Source: Phymorhynchus buccinoides (taxonomy: Eukaryota > Mollusca > Gastropoda > Neogastropoda > Raphitomidae). From it: a stretch of 64,000 nucleotides of DNA. The stretch lies in NCBI GenBank assembly GCA_017654935.2, contig CM065704.1:23114077-23178076 (forward strand). Reading direction: 5' to 3'. The translations under genes were made by a program, and so were the position numbers. Numbering within the stretch: the stretch's first letter is position 1; every line of letters starts with the position of its first letter. Below the pieces are notes generated by a model. The model made no database searches. It saw only the letters and a list, made by a program, of their open reading frames with translations, and was not told where the DNA came from. Positions 23,051 to 34,690 of the stretch are shown here, in pieces.

Positions 23051-23613
23051 TGGTTTGAACGCCATAGTCATACACAAAAGACTAACGCTGTACAAACTAC
23101 CACGTTTGTTCATGGGTTTTTTAACCGTCCTTAAAAGGATACGCCTAATAGGACGCTAAACTCACCATCAACCCATGACTGCAGTGTGCAGCTCTCATTT
23201 TAGGCTTGGCGCCAACGTACAGGCTAAAAATTGTCAACCAATGATAAGAAGAACTACAGTAAAAATTGTTTAAGTCAAAACTGAAGGAACTGAAATTTTA
23301 CTTTTGAGATAGCCAATATTTTTAGCTAAAAATTACTTTTCAACATAGAGATGGGACCCAAATATTGTTGTGAGTTATCCAATGTTTTTTAGTTATCCGT
23401 TTTTGAGTTATCAGTTCTCCACTGAGTTATCAGCTTCTCCACCAGTTATCAGAAGTTCCCCACTGTATTTCAGTAAAGGGCCTTTAATGACTGGTTTAGT
23501 ACATTCCAGCTTTATACCAGTAATTACGCTCTGTCCTTAAAAGACTATGTTAAAAGGTAGCTAGCTAGGCCTAGAGCCACATGTGGAAGACACACGACAG
23601 TCATCCATGCCAG
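23051..23613. other. Unassigned part of left arm
   Basis: It contains short repeated motifs such as GAGTTATC near 23395-23455 and no gene. The mirror is 38127-38690. Confidence 0.5.
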
Positions 23614-23617
23614 TTAA

Positions 23618-24166
23618 AGGTGGCACCCTGACGGATGAGTTTTTGCAAGAAACACGTCGAGGTCACCAGAAAGACAGTCTTTTTCAAGGATCGGAACACT
23701 CACTTTGCTCTGGTTTCCTATAAATAAAACCGTCAAAACGGCGATTCCTCCTTGGCGGAGTTGCCGGAGAGATAAGCCATTTTTGGACGGGGTGGGTGGA
23801 GGTCACTCTTGTGGTTGAAGCTTTTTCTTTTTTTGTAGTGCAGTACAAAAAAAATGGGAGCTATTTTCTTTGTTGTGAGCGAAACTCCTTTAGGTAAACT
23901 GTATAAAATTTAAAAAATAAATGAATAAAAAGGCTTGTATTGTGAAAAGTTCGTGCAAACGATTTGGTCTAAACTCAGGCGGCCATTAGAAAAGAAGAAG
24001 GCACGTGAAATAATTTGACTTCCAGCACCTCCGCCAAGGAGGAATCGCCGATTTGACGGCTTGATTTCTAGGAAACAAAGTGAGTGTTCCGATCTCTGTA
24101 AAGGGTGTTTTTCTGGTGATCTCGACGTGTTTCTTGCAAAAAAACTCATCCGTCAGGGTCCACCCT
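23618..24166. mobile_element. Fold-back element D1 with TTAA flanks
   Basis: TTAA flanks both ends (23614-23617 and 24167-24170). The termini AGGTGGCACCCTGACGGATG and CATCCGTCAGGGTCCACCCT are inverted repeats that continue inward for about 160 bases, past ACACGTCGAGGTCACC and CGGCGATTCCTCCTTGGCGG. The middle has no open frame. TTAA duplication is characteristic of piggyBac-type transposition, though the termini do not begin CCC, so the superfamily is only suggested. The mirror copy is 37584-38122. Confidence 0.8.
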
Positions 24167-24170
24167 TTAA

Positions 24171-24761
24171 CAATCTTCCTTCAAGAAACTAATCATTGAC
24201 CGAAACAGGTAGCCTCCAGGTCGACCTTACTTGCAAAAAGGATTTCGATCCACAAAACGAACCATACGTCTTAGCAGCTAGGTGTAAGTAAACCCCGCGT
24301 CTTATCTACAGTATGACAGTTGGGCTGCAAACAATGGTTCTTATGAGGGGATCTGCTCAAAAGGCCTACCTGACCATTCATTATCTCCGGAACTGCGTGG
24401 TGGCTAATGCTAACCTCTGGAGATCAGGGCGTTGGTAACGGGTAACTCGATCGTCCAGAACTAGGTCTGAAGCAAAACACCCCGGTGATTATTATACCCG
24501 CGGTGGATGGATAGATAACCTGACCCGGACCTTTCAAGAGTTCAACGCACAAAGACAAACCCGTTGTACCTTCTTCGGGGGGACGTGGTTTGAATTTCGA
24601 GGTTTAGTTTTCAAGGGGTAGGGCGCACAAAGAGGTCGGGATTTCAATCCATTGTTTTAATTGAAGTGCTGCTTAGTATATCCTTTGACAGTTGGGCCTA
24701 AAAACAACGGCAACAACACTAAAACTGGGGCTGGGGGTCCTTTTCTCTGTCAGGAGTCTTA
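24171..24761. other. Unassigned part of left arm
   Basis: No gene or repeat is recognised. The sequence looks identical by eye to its mirror (about 37000-37560). Confidence 0.5.
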
Positions 24762-24848
24762 CCACAAAGCCTAAATGTTACAAAGAATGAAACCGGCTTC
24801 AGTCAGCTGCGGAGTGCACCACTCTTTGTATATTCAGGCTTTTGGTGT
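24762..24848. mobile_element. Short fold-back repeat (about 87 bp)
   Basis: AAAGCCTAAATGTTACAAAG at one end pairs with CTTTGTATATTCAGGCTTT at the other, around CTTCAGTCAGCTGCGGA. It is a compact hairpin with no coding content and is related to the split copy at 8970-9225. The mirror is about 36905-36990. Confidence 0.65.
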
Positions 24849-24870
24849 GTTACTTAAAATGAGTGGTATG

Positions 24871-25099
24871 AGTTTCCAAGCTGTCGTCTGATCAAGTACA
24901 TTTGCATTTCAAACACGCAGTTCCAAGCTGTCGTCTGATCAACTATATTTGCATTTCAAAGACGCAGTTCACACGCACGCGCAAGTACGCACATGCGCAC
25001 ACGCGCACACGCGCACGCGCACACCACACCACACACACACACACAACGCACGCACGCCGCACACGTACACGCACGCACGCACGCACACGCGCGCACTCG

Positions 25100-25130
<31 letters not shown>
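24871..25130. repeat. Duplicated octamer-containing unit and GCAC microsatellite
   Basis: A unit of about 49 bases (CCAAGCTGTCGTCTGATCA ... ATTTGCATTTCAAA ... CGCAGTTC) occurs twice at 24877-24972, each with the octamer ATTTGCAT. It is followed by a CA/GCAC microsatellite to 25130. The mirror is 36629-36890. Confidence 0.8.
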
Positions 25131-25399
25131 CTTAATCAGGCTTATTTTGTGTATGCTGTGGCCGAATTTCTGTGATCGGTACGAATGTGACCCATGCCAC
25201 ATTAAACACGTTACTTTAACCCTTTTGAATGTAAACTTTACCATTCACCATAATATTGCTCTATTGGAATTCTTCGGTCGAGTGTGACTTTTATTTAGTT
25301 GTGAAATGTTTTGCCAAACTGACTTTTGACAGTTTTCAAAGAAGCTCGTTGCAACCCAAATATCTTATTCTGAAAGGTTCATAATCAAAAATATTTATA

Positions 25400-25616
25400 G
25401 GGGAAGACGGGGTAAAAAGTTATGCATGGGCGGGTAAGAAGCCCACCCCAAATATCTCATGAAATAAAGAAAATTTCAGTCAAATTTGCCCATGAGACGA
25501 ATGCTAGACATTAACGCTCGTCTCATGGGCAAAATGAGACTGAAATTTGCTTCATTTCATGAGATAATTGGGGTGGGCTTCTTACCCGCCCATGCGCTTG
25601 TTACCCCGTCTTCCCC
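25400..25616. mobile_element. Hairpin MITE B1, GGGGAAGACGGGGT family
   Basis: It begins GGGGAAGACGGGGTAAAAAG and ends with the complement TTACCCCGTCTTCCCC, with TA on both sides. The whole 217 bases fold on themselves: CGGGTAAGAAGCCCACCCC and TCTCATGAAAT recur inverted, and the centre GAATGCTAGACATTAACGCT is the loop. It is non-coding. It is one of six copies in the window, all inside the giant inverted repeat (three per arm). Confidence 0.9.
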
Positions 25617-25789
25617 TACTAGGCCCTGTCGTTTGCACGCGACAGGCCCTACTTAGTAAAATCCACTTTCCGTCTGCCTCAACGCACGATTGTCTTTTTC
25701 TCACGTAGCCCAGTTCGTTTCTTCCATGGATGCTTAAAAAAATGTTTTATCAATATCTCCTTTCTGCTACCACCAGTTTTACACACCCG

Positions 25790-26660
25790 GTCTGCCAGAG
25801 AGAACCGGTAGAAGCATCGAGTGGAGCGTGTCCACCGCAATAGGCAGTAAGGTCCGAGAAGATCCAACAGACCACGCCTAAAAGCAACAACCTCAAAACC
25901 CAACAACACAGGAGTGGAATGAAAATCCGTTCGCTCGGAGAGAAACACGGATTGACGGTCTTCAACACCGTCAGAATCTGACGGAGTGTCTGATCTTGTA
26001 AGGACATCAGACTGAACCGGAAGATTTGAAAGTCTTCGAGAAACGTCTTGCTGAACTCGATCCTCGAATACATCCAGTTGCACCGGTTGTTAGTCGTCTG
26101 ATCAAAGAGAGACACGGATTGGCGGTCTCTAATGCCGTAAGCATCTACGGAAGAGTCTGATTTATGACTGAACATCAGACTGAACCGGAAGATTTGAAAG
26201 TCTTCGAGAGACTTCTTGTTGAACTTGATCCTCGGATTCATCCGGCTGAACCGGGTGTTCGTCATCCCAGGGAAGGAAGCGTCGCGCACCGTGTCACCGA
26301 GACGTCGGTGATTGCCGGTTGAGAAACCGGGAGGAGCATTCTCTACCGTCGTTCCAAGGAGAGTTTCGAATCACGACGAAAAGAACCCACAGTCCGCATT
26401 CGAAAAGGAACTTCGAGACTCACGTTCCACAACATCCGGACAGTATGGTCGGAGCATGTCCCACAGATCATGTTTCGATAAATCCACTGGAGTGGGTTGA
26501 GGATCCGTTCGCTCCGAGAGAGATACGGATTGACGGTCTTTCACACCGTCAGAATTTGCCGGGGAGTCTGATCATAGAAGGACATCAGACTGGGCCGGGA
26601 AATTTGAAAGTCTTCGAGAGACTTCTAGCTGAATTCGATACTCGAATTCATCCGGGGAGT
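25790..26660 (+). pseudogene. Degenerate three-fold peptide repeat (left arm)
   Basis: In one plus frame a module reading GHQTEPEDLKVFEKRLAELD then PRIHP recurs, again as EDLKVFERLLVELDPRIHPA, and a third time as GNLKVFERLLAEFDTRIHPG, spaced by ERHGLAVSNAVSIYGRV-like segments. DNA identity between modules is high (TTTGAAAGTCTTCGAGA in each), but the frame has several stops. It looks like the remains of a repetitive protein gene or of an internally repeated mobile-element ORF. I do not recognise the family. The mirror copy at 35098-35965 encodes the same peptides. Confidence 0.5.
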
Positions 26661-26714
26661 TTGATCCTTAGTTTGTTTTCTTCTTTAACCTGATCCGCTG
26701 CATGGGGCCTCTGT

Positions 26715-26716
<2 letters not shown>

Positions 26717-26781
<65 letters not shown>

Positions 26782-26878
26782 AGAATACAGGCACATAGCC
26801 TGCAGAGAAGCATCCATGCATGCTGATATAACGCATCATCATGCAGGAGAGAGAGGGACGGGGGGGGGGGGGGGGGAG
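26717..26878. repeat. (CA)n microsatellite and poly-G run
   Basis: (CA)n at 26717-26774 and a poly-G run at about 26860-26877. The mirrors, at 34982-35041 and 34878-34900, differ in length. Confidence 0.9.
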
Positions 26879-27059
26879 GCATTCATAAAAATTTTCAAAA
26901 GCCACCAACTAGGGTCTGCTATACGAGTCGAAGTCTGGAAAATGTGAAAATTACAAAAACCATGCAATGTCTGTGCAAGCTGGTGCCATAAATAATAAAT
27001 ACAAACAGTTTGGCAAAGAAAAAAGTCCACAGGTTCGTCTGTAAGAGAAGATAGAGCAC

Positions 27060-28040
27060 ATGTTTAATTATAATAACTCATTCACTTTAGCAATCAAAGA
27101 ACGCTGTAAACTTGCCAAAAGTGCCATGTTTGCCCTTCTAAAAAAGATAAGAACAAATCATTTTCCTTTGGATGTTCAGATAGAACTGTTTGAAAAGTGT
27201 GTACACCCTGTGTTGTTGTATGGATGTGAGTTATGGAGCTTTGAAAATATTATAACATGTAGCCGGTTACAGTTGCGTTTTTTGAAAATAGTGCTTGGTG
27301 TGAAAACCTCAACCCCAACTTGCATGATCTTGGGTGAACTAGGTTGTCTTCCCATAGAGATTGAAATTAAAACAAGAATGCTATGCTATTGGTATAGCCT
27401 CATTTTGAAAACCATGAAAGATCTAGATAATACCTCAGTTCTACTTTTTAAGCTGTGTAACTTTATGTTCGATTCTGGCCAGTTTAGACTCCCATGGTTA
27501 CAGCAGGTTTTGACACTGTTGAACGAACTTGGATTGTCTTATTTGTGGAGAAATCCCATGTTTTCTCTAAATCAGTTTAAATGTGTCGTCAAACAAAGAT
27601 TCCTACAGACATGGAGAAGTGATGTTTATGGTAGTAGCGCGTGTTATAAGTATCGTTTAGTTAAAGAAAGCCCTAGTCTTGAGCATTATTTGCTAGTTTT
27701 GCCATATTCCTTGCGTCAGTCAATGATTAAGTTTAGAATTTGCAATAATAAGTTTCCCGTACAGCAGGGTATATTTTTGGATATCCCTTGGCAAGAAAGA
27801 AAATGTACCCTGTATGACCTGAATGAAATTGGTGATGAATTTCACTATTTGTTTGCTTGTTCTTTTCCTTTGATAAAAGACCATAGGTCAGAGCTATTAC
27901 CCACATACTTTCAGCGTCACCCCAATGTTATTAAATTTAGTACTTTAATGAATACCCGCAGGAAATCTAAACTTGTCAAACTCGCAAAGTTTATCCATAT
28001 ACTTGTAACTTTGTTTTCTAAAACTTTAAGAAACACATAA
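27060..28040 (+). pseudogene. LINE ORF2 C-terminal fragment, open for 326 codons (left arm)
   Basis: The reading matches the region downstream of the reverse-transcriptase core in non-LTR retrotransposons: FEKCVHPVLLYGCELW near residue 44, then LGVKTSTPTCMILGELGCLP, a long helical region and a C-terminal Cys/His segment (CTLYDLNEIGDEFHYLFAC). The endonuclease and the catalytic FxDD region are absent, so it is a 5'-truncated copy. The first ATG is not a true start, since an in-frame TAA lies just upstream at 27042. The 3' flank to about 28380 ends CAAATAAAACTGTCCCAACT and looks like its untranslated region. It may still be transcribed but cannot be autonomous. The frame is broken in the mirror copy. 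Confidence 0.85.
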
Positions 28041-29004
28041 ATGCGGAGAGAAAAAAACCATGTGAACCCTACTTGCTTGTTTTTGTTTTTTATAGTTTAA
28101 GCCACTGCCAATGTCTTTGTTATTCTTTTTCTTTTTTCTTTTTAAATATTAGGTAGTTTGTATGGGATACTTTTTAGTTTGAATTTTATTTCTTAGATTA
28201 AGTCTTTTTGTTGTGAATTTTATTTCCTAGATTATTAAGTCTTTTTGTTGTTATTCATATTTGAATGTATGTTTTCTTATTTTCTTTTTTTGACTCACCA
28301 GTGTCTGCCATTGTGTTTGTTGTTATCTATGTATTAGCTTAAAAGACCCCTGGGGCCAAATCTCAAATAAAACTGTCCCAACTGTTCCAAACTATTGACG
28401 GAAAGAGTGACATGTCCGGCTATTTTCTGTCATTAAAATACATCCTTCACGAGCTAACATTAATGCGGAGAGAGCTAACACCTTACCTTACCAGTTCCAA
28501 CACGTCCCACAAACAGAATCTTCCTGTGTCATATCTTCAATCCACGTTGGTCTACAGTCTAGTATCTCCCTTTTTTTGTATACCACTGAATCACTGATTG
28601 TCTGCCTCAATGTTCCATGACCACTGTGAATAGCCTCCCCTGCCGTCGTCATCACAATTCACAAACTGATAGTCCACGCACCGTTCGATCCGGCTTCCAC
28701 TCTACAATGATCAGGGGTCGATGGTTTGATTGGATTGGGATCGTTCCCCACGCCTGATTGACGCCTCAAACACACGGACCGTGCTCGTTAGAGCGCGAAC
28801 CATGGTCCACTGACCCTAGAGAAAGGGGGTAGGGAGGAGGGGGCGGTGGTGTATGGACTCGCTCCGCGCCATTGCGCACGTGCTCGGGATCATTATGATC
28901 TTGGTGATCGAGGCGATACTTGAGGGTGAGGTTTTTATCTTACAGCCACCGGCTTAGTAGTACCCAAGTAAGTCAATTGCCACGGCCCTTAAGAGAAGCT
29001 TAAA
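28041..29004. other. LINE 3' flank then unassigned sequence
   Basis: 28041-28380 is the T-rich 3' region of the LINE. 28381-29004 shows no gene. It looks identical by eye to its mirror (32761-33380). Confidence 0.5.
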
Positions 29005-29008
29005 TTAA

Positions 29009-29520
29009 AGGTGCACCCGAGCCAATCACGAAACTTGGTCAAAACACTTCTTTTAATGGTGAATAAACCTTTTCTTACTTACTGTTTTTTGGAAACATTC
29101 TGCGCCCTTTTTTTTAAAAATTCGTTAAAAGGCGTGATGATAATACACCTGAATGACAGAAGACCCGCCATTTTTGAAGGGGTGGGGAAGGGTGGGGAGG
29201 GAGCTTTTTCCTTGGTTGTGAGCGAAACTCCTTTTGGCAAACTGAAACCATAAAATAAAGGCTTCTATTGTGGACATTTCGTGCAAACGATTTGGCCTAA
29301 TTAAATCGACTCAAGCGGCCATTAGAAATAGAAGGCACATGCCTTGTCCTTCACTGAAACATTCTGACTTCCAGCACCTCCGCCAAAGAAGAATCGCTGA
29401 TTTGACGGTTTGATTTATAGGATGCCAGAGCAAAGCGAGTGTTGCGATCTATGTAAAGGGTTTTTTCCCCCAGTGATCTCGACGTGTTTCTTTCAAAAAC
29501 GTATCCATCCGGGTGCCCCT
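29009..29520. mobile_element. Fold-back element D2 with TTAA flanks
   Basis: Same family as D1: TTAA at 29005-29008 and 29521-29524, termini AGGTGCACCC and GGGTGCCCCT. The interior shares GTGAGCGAAACTCCTTT, TCGTGCAAACGATTTGG, CTTCCAGCACCTCCGCCAA and TCTCGACGTGTTTCTT with D1. The left terminal arm is replaced by unrelated sequence (ACGAAACTTGGTC...), so the long inverted repeat is lost. The mirror is 32246-32756. Confidence 0.75.
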
Positions 29521-29785
29521 TTAAGAAAGAGAATAATGGGGTGTTACCTATATTGTCCGCGGGGGGGCGTTGTGGGACTATAGGGACGAAGCCTGCGATT
29601 ATTGTTTCCGTATGGCAGGCTGCATGTCGACTGTCTTAATGTTATTAAAAAGTGTGCGAATGTTGACTTGTCATGTGTGGGCATGTGAGCCTACTTGGTT
29701 GACCCCTTATGGGGAAATCACTGAGCCCGCACAAAATGATCTCTGGAATAACACGCCCTTACTTGTGACTGTCTTGACATGAGTA

Positions 29786-30001
29786 GGGGAAGACGGGGTA
29801 AAAAGCGCATGGGCGGGTAAGAAGCCCACCCCCCAATTATCTCATGAAATAAAGAAAATTTCAGTCAAATTTGCCCATGAGACGAATGCTAGACATTAAC
29901 GCTCGTCTCATGGGCAAAATGAGACTGAAATTTGCTTCATTTCATGAGATAATTGGGGTGGGCTTCTTACCCGCCCTGCGCTTTTTTACCCCGTCTTCCC
30001 C
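29786..30001. mobile_element. Hairpin MITE B2
   Basis: Full-length member of the GGGGAAGACGGGGT family with TA on both sides. It differs from B1 by a few single-base changes. Confidence 0.9.
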
Positions 30002-30042
30002 TACAAAGAAGAAGAAAAATGTTGTTTGTGACTCTGTGTTGA

Positions 30043-30153
30043 TCCCCCGAAGACGGAGTGTGGTTGCCCACGTGGCGGGGTAATCAAAAACGGTCACACA
30101 CGTAATGTTCTCATCCCTAAGCTGATGCATTTCTACCTCAGTGTTCAAGTGGT
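30043..30153 (-). repeat. Dispersed repeat shared with 56755-56865
   Basis: CCGCCAYGTGGGC (written on the opposite strand) with CCACACTCCG and TGTGACCGTTTTTGATTACC occurs here, in the mirror arm (about 31611-31720), and downstream of MED28 at 56755-56865. It is non-coding and of unknown family. Confidence 0.7.
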
Positions 30154-30256
30154 TGGGATGATTGTTATGTCTAGTACTAAATATTTATCCTTAAATAAGT
30201 ATAAAGTTAAAGCGCCTCAGAAACCACCCGGAAGTCTATCGGCCTTATAAGGTATA

Positions 30257-30482
30257 GGGGAAGACGGGGTAAAAAAAAGCGCATGGGCGGGGTAGAAGCC
30301 CATGCCAATTATTTCATGAAATGAAGCAAATTTCAGTCTCATTTGGCCCATGAGACGAGTGTTAGTGTTAATGTTTAGCATTCGTTCTTATGGGCAAATT
30401 TGACTGACATGTTCTTTATTTTCCTTAGATGCGTGGGGTGGGCTTCTTACCCGCCCCATGCTCTTTTTACCCCGTCTTCCCC
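30257..30482. mobile_element. Hairpin MITE B3, diverged, nearest the centre
   Basis: Same termini (GGGGAAGACGGGGTAAAAAA ... TTTTTACCCCGTCTTCCCC), with TA on both sides. The interior is more diverged than in B1 and B2. It lies about 380 bases from the axis of the giant inverted repeat. Confidence 0.85.
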
Positions 30483-30863
30483 TACCCCTACGAGGGATTC
30501 CAGGAATAACTGGACACAACCCTGGGCACTTTTGCCAAGACCACTACTATGAAAGGATGCCAGACCCAGGCCTAACAATTTCCTTCTCTCTCTACCATTA
30601 CTGTAATCATGAAAGTCCACAAATTATAAGCACTGCAAAATCAACAATAAACGAATGAAACATTAAGAAGGGTTCCTGTGATTATGTGAAAGCATGTTAT
30701 AACTACAAAACATAACAGGGATGATCCCTGGATCTTATTAGCCAGGGTGCGTAAACTAAACAAACACCTCGTTAAAAAAAAGACCCTCCCCCAAAAAAAA
30801 TATGCAACGCCAATAAAGGCCACAAAAATCGCATGAACTGTACATACGTACGATTCGATCACG

Positions 30864-30896
30864 GATCTCGATGCGCCATCACATTGTCTTGGAGAC
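30864..30896. other. Centre (loop) of the giant inverted repeat
   Basis: The roughly 35 bases around CGATGCGCCATCACATTGTC are not self-complementary and sit between arms that begin pairing just outside (CACG on the left, CGTG on the right). The innermost 100 bases of each arm pair imperfectly. The loop is too short to hold a gene. Confidence 0.7.
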
Positions 30897-31281
30897 CACG
30901 TGTCGAATCGAGGGGGGGTATCATACAGTCGTACGATTTTCGTGGACCTGTGGCGCCCTTTTTGGCTTTCCATCATTTTTTTTGGGGGATCTTTTTTTTA
31001 ACAGAGGTTGTTTGTTTATTTACGCACCCTGGCTAAAAGACTCCAGGATCACTCCCTTTATGTTTTGTAGTTTAACAAGCTTTCACATAAATCACATAAC
31101 CAATGTTTCATTCGTTTATTGTAGATACTGCAGTGCTTATAATTTGTGGACTTTCATGATTACAGTAATGGTAGAGAGAGAAGGAAATGTTAGGCCTGGG
31201 TCTGGCATCCTTTCATAGCAGTGGTCTTGGCAAAAGTGCCCAGGTTGTGTCCAGTTTTTCCTGGAATCCCTCGTAGGGGTA

Positions 31282-31508
31282 GGGGAAGACGGGGTAAAAA
31301 GCGCATGGGGCGGTTAAGAAGCCCACCCCAATTATCTCATGAAAATAAAGAAGCATTTCAGTCAAATTTGCCCATGAGAACGAATGCTAGACATTAACGC
31401 TCGTCTCATGGGCCAAAAGAGACTGAAATTTGCCATATGTTCATTTAATGAAATAATTGGCATGGGCTTCTTACCCACCCATGCGCTTTTTTTTACCCCG
31501 TCTTCCCC
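31282..31508. mobile_element. Hairpin MITE B4 (mirror of B3)
   Basis: Right-arm counterpart of B3, with substitutions and small indels relative to it that are more numerous than elsewhere in the arms. Confidence 0.85.
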
Positions 31509-31764
31509 TATACCTTATAAGGCCGATAGACTTCCGGGTGGTTTCTGAGGCGCTTTAACTTTATACTTATTTAAGGATAAATATTTAGTACTAGACATAA
31601 CAATCATCCCAACCACTTGAACACTGAGGTAGAAATGCATCAGCTTAGGGGATGAGAACATTACGTGTGTGACCGTTTTTGATTACCCCGCCACGTGGGC
31701 AACCACACTCCGTCTTCGGGGGATCAACACAGAGTCACAAACAACATTTTTCTTCTTCTTTGTA

Positions 31765-31981
31765 GGGGAAGACGGGGTAAAAAGCGCATTGGCGGGTAAG
31801 AAGCCCACCCCAATTATCTCATGAAATGAAGCAAATTTCAGTCTCATTTTGCCCATGAGACGAGCGTTAATGTCTAGCATTCGTCTCATGGGCAAATTTG
31901 ACTGAAATTTTCTTTATTTCATGAGATAATTGGGGGGTGGGCTTCTTACCCGCCCATGCGCTTTTTTACCCCGTCTTCCCC
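31765..31981. mobile_element. Hairpin MITE B5 (mirror of B2)
   Basis: Right-arm counterpart of B2, nearly identical, with TA on both sides. Confidence 0.9.
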
Positions 31982-32245
31982 TACTCATGTCAAGACAGTC
32001 ACAAGTAAGGGCGTGTATTCCAGAGATCATTTTGTGCGGGCTCAGTGATTTCCCCATAAGGGGTCAACCAAGTAGGCTCACATGCCCACACATGACAAGT
32101 CAACATTCGCACACTTTTTAATAACATTAAGACAGTCGACATGCAGCCTGCCATACGGAAACAATAATCGCAGGCTTCGTCCCTATAGTCCCACAACGCC
32201 CCCCCGCGGACAATATAGGTAACACCCCATTATTCTCTTTCTTAA

Positions 32246-32756
32246 AGGGGCACCCGGATGGATACGTTTTTGAAAGAAACACGTCGAGATCACTGGGGGA
32301 AAAAACCCTTTACATAGATCGCAACACTCGCTTTGCTCTGGTTTTCTATAAATCAAACCGTTAAATCAGCGATTCCTCCTTGGCGGAGGTGCTGGAAGTC
32401 AGAATGTTTCAGTGAAGGACAAGGCATGTGCCTTCTATTTCTAATGGCCGCTTGAGTCGATTTAATTAGGCCAAATCGTTTGCACGAAATGTCCACAATA
32501 GAAGCCTTTATTTTATTTTTTGGTTTTACAGTTTACCAAAAGGAGTTTCGCTCACAACAAAGGAAAAAGCTCCCTCCCCACCCTTCCCCACCCCTTCAAA
32601 AATGGCGGGTCTTCTGTCATTCAGGTGTATTATCACGCCTTTTAACGAATTATTAAAAAATGGGGCGCATAATGTTTCCAAAACAGTAAGTAAGAAAAGG
32701 TTTATTCACCAAAAGAAGTGTTTTGACCAAGTTTCGTGATTGGCTCGGGTGCACCT
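32246..32756. mobile_element. Fold-back element D2, mirror copy
   Basis: Counterpart of 29009-29520, with TTAA at both ends. Confidence 0.75.
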
Positions 32757-33718
32757 TTAATTTAAGCTTCTCTTAAGGGCCGTGGCAATTGACTTACTTG
32801 GGTACTACTAAGCCGGTGGCTGTAAGATAAAAACCTCACCCTCAAGTATCGCCTCGATCACCAAGATCATAATGATCCCGAGCACGTGCGCAATGGCGCG
32901 GAGCGAGTCCATACACCACCGCCCCCTCCTCCCTACCCCCTTTCTCTAGGGTCAGTGGACCATGGTTCGCGCTCTAACGAGCACGGTCCGTGTGTTTGAG
33001 GCGTCAATCAGGCGTGGGGAACGATCCCAATCCAATCAAACCATCGACCCCTGATCATTGTAGAGTGGAAGCCGGATCGAACGGTGCGTGGACTATCAGT
33101 TTGTGAATTGTGATGACGACGGCAGGGGAGGCTATTCACAGTGGTCATGGAACATTGAGGCAGACAATCAGTGATTCAGTGGTATACAAAAAAAGGGAGA
33201 TACTAGACTGTAGACCAACGTGGATTGAAGATATGACACAGGAAGATTCTGTTTGTGGGACGTGTTGGAACTGGTAAGGTAAGGTGTTAGCTCTCTCCGC
33301 ATTAATGTTAGCTCGTGAAGGATGTATTTTAATGACAGAAAATAGCCGGACATGTCACTCTTTCCGTCAATAGTTTGGAACAGTTGGGACAGTTTTATTT
33401 GAGATTTGGCCCCAGGGGTCTTTTAAGCTAATACATAGATAACAACAAACACAATGGCAGACACTGGTGAGTAAAAAAAGAAAATAAGTAAACATACATT
33501 CAAATATGAATAACAACAAAAAGACTTAATGATCTAGGAAATAAAATTCACAACAAAAAGACTTAATAATCTAAGAAATAAAATTCAAACTAAAAGTATC
33601 CCATACAAACTACCTAATATTTAAAAAGAAAAAGAAAAAGAATAACAAAGACATTGGCAGTGGCTTAAACTATAAAAAACAAGCAAGTAGGGTTCACATG
33701 GTTTTTTTCTCTCCGCAT

Positions 33719-34690
33719 TTATGTGTTTCTTAAAGTTTTAGAAAAACGTTACAAGTATATGGATAAACTTTGCGAGTTTGACAAGTTTAGATTTTCTGCG
33801 GGTATTCATTAAAGTACTAAATTTAATAACATTGGGGTGACGCTGAAAATATGTGGGTAATAGCTCTGACCTATGGTGTTTTATCAAAGGAAAAGAACAA
33901 GCAAACAAGTAGTGAAATTCATCACCAATTTCATTCAGTTCACACAGGGTACATTTTCTTTCTTGCCAAGGGATATCCAAAAATATACCCTGCTGTACGG
34001 GAAACTTATTATTGCAAATTCTAAACTTAATCATTGACTGACGCAAGGAATATGGCAAAACTAGCAACTAATGCTCAAGACTAGGGCTTTCTTTAACTAA
34101 ACGATACTTATAACACGCGCTACTACCATAAACATCACTTCTCCATGTCTGTAGGAATCTTTGTTTGACGACACATTTAAACTGATTTAGAGAAAACATG
34201 GGATTTCTCCACAAATAAGACAATCCAAGTTCGTTCAACAGTCAAAACCTGCTGTAACCATGGGAGTCTAAACTGTCCAGAATCGAACATAAAGTTACAT
34301 AGCTTAAAAAGTAAAACTGAGGTATTGTCTAGATCTTTCATGGTTTTCAAAATGAGGCTATACCAATAGCATAGCATTCTTGTTTTTATTTCAATCTCTA
34401 TGGGAAGACAACCTAGTTCACCCAAGATCATGCAAGTTGGGGTTGTGGTTTTCACACCAAGCACTATTGTCAAAAAACGCAACTGTAACCGGCTACATGT
34501 TATGATATTTTCAAAGCCCCATAACTCACATCCATACAACAACACAGGGTGTACACACTTTTCAAACAGTTCTATCTGGAACATCCAAAGGAAAATGATT
34601 TGTTCTTATCTTTTTTTAGAAGGGCAAACATGGCACTTTTGGCAAGTTTACAGCGTTCTTTGATTGCTAAAGTGAATGAGTTATTATAAT
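33719..34690 (-). pseudogene. LINE ORF2 C-terminal fragment, frameshifted (right arm)
   Basis: Mirror copy of 27060-28040. The same protein is readable but in broken frames (for example 34584-34177 and 34067-33738). A two-base loss (GACTGTTGAACG against GACACTGTTGAACG on the left) disrupts the middle. Around a dozen further differences in about 1 kb, several of them plain substitutions, separate the two copies. Confidence 0.85.

Larger units (their letters stand above)
19465..30863 (+). repeat. Left arm of a giant inverted repeat (about 11.4 kb)
   Basis: Read in reverse complement, this arm matches about 30897-42189 over its whole length. Landmarks pair at coordinate sums drifting from about 61650 at the outer ends to 61774 near the centre. 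Many blocks look identical by eye (for example 28400-28740 versus 33060-33360). Others, mainly the outer ends, the LINE and the innermost 1 kb, differ by substitutions and small indels. The arm reaches exactly to the 500-N gap. Confidence 0.97.

Noticed and set aside
22650..23075. Protein-coding gene from overlapping 98-118-residue frames
   Set aside because: The same DNA recurs at 38688, 54785, 57662 and 61905 with unrelated frames; it is a dispersed repeat.
24877..24972. Octamer (ATTTGCAT) pair as a regulatory element
   Set aside because: A short motif in a local duplication with no gene nearby; insufficient support for a regulatory call.
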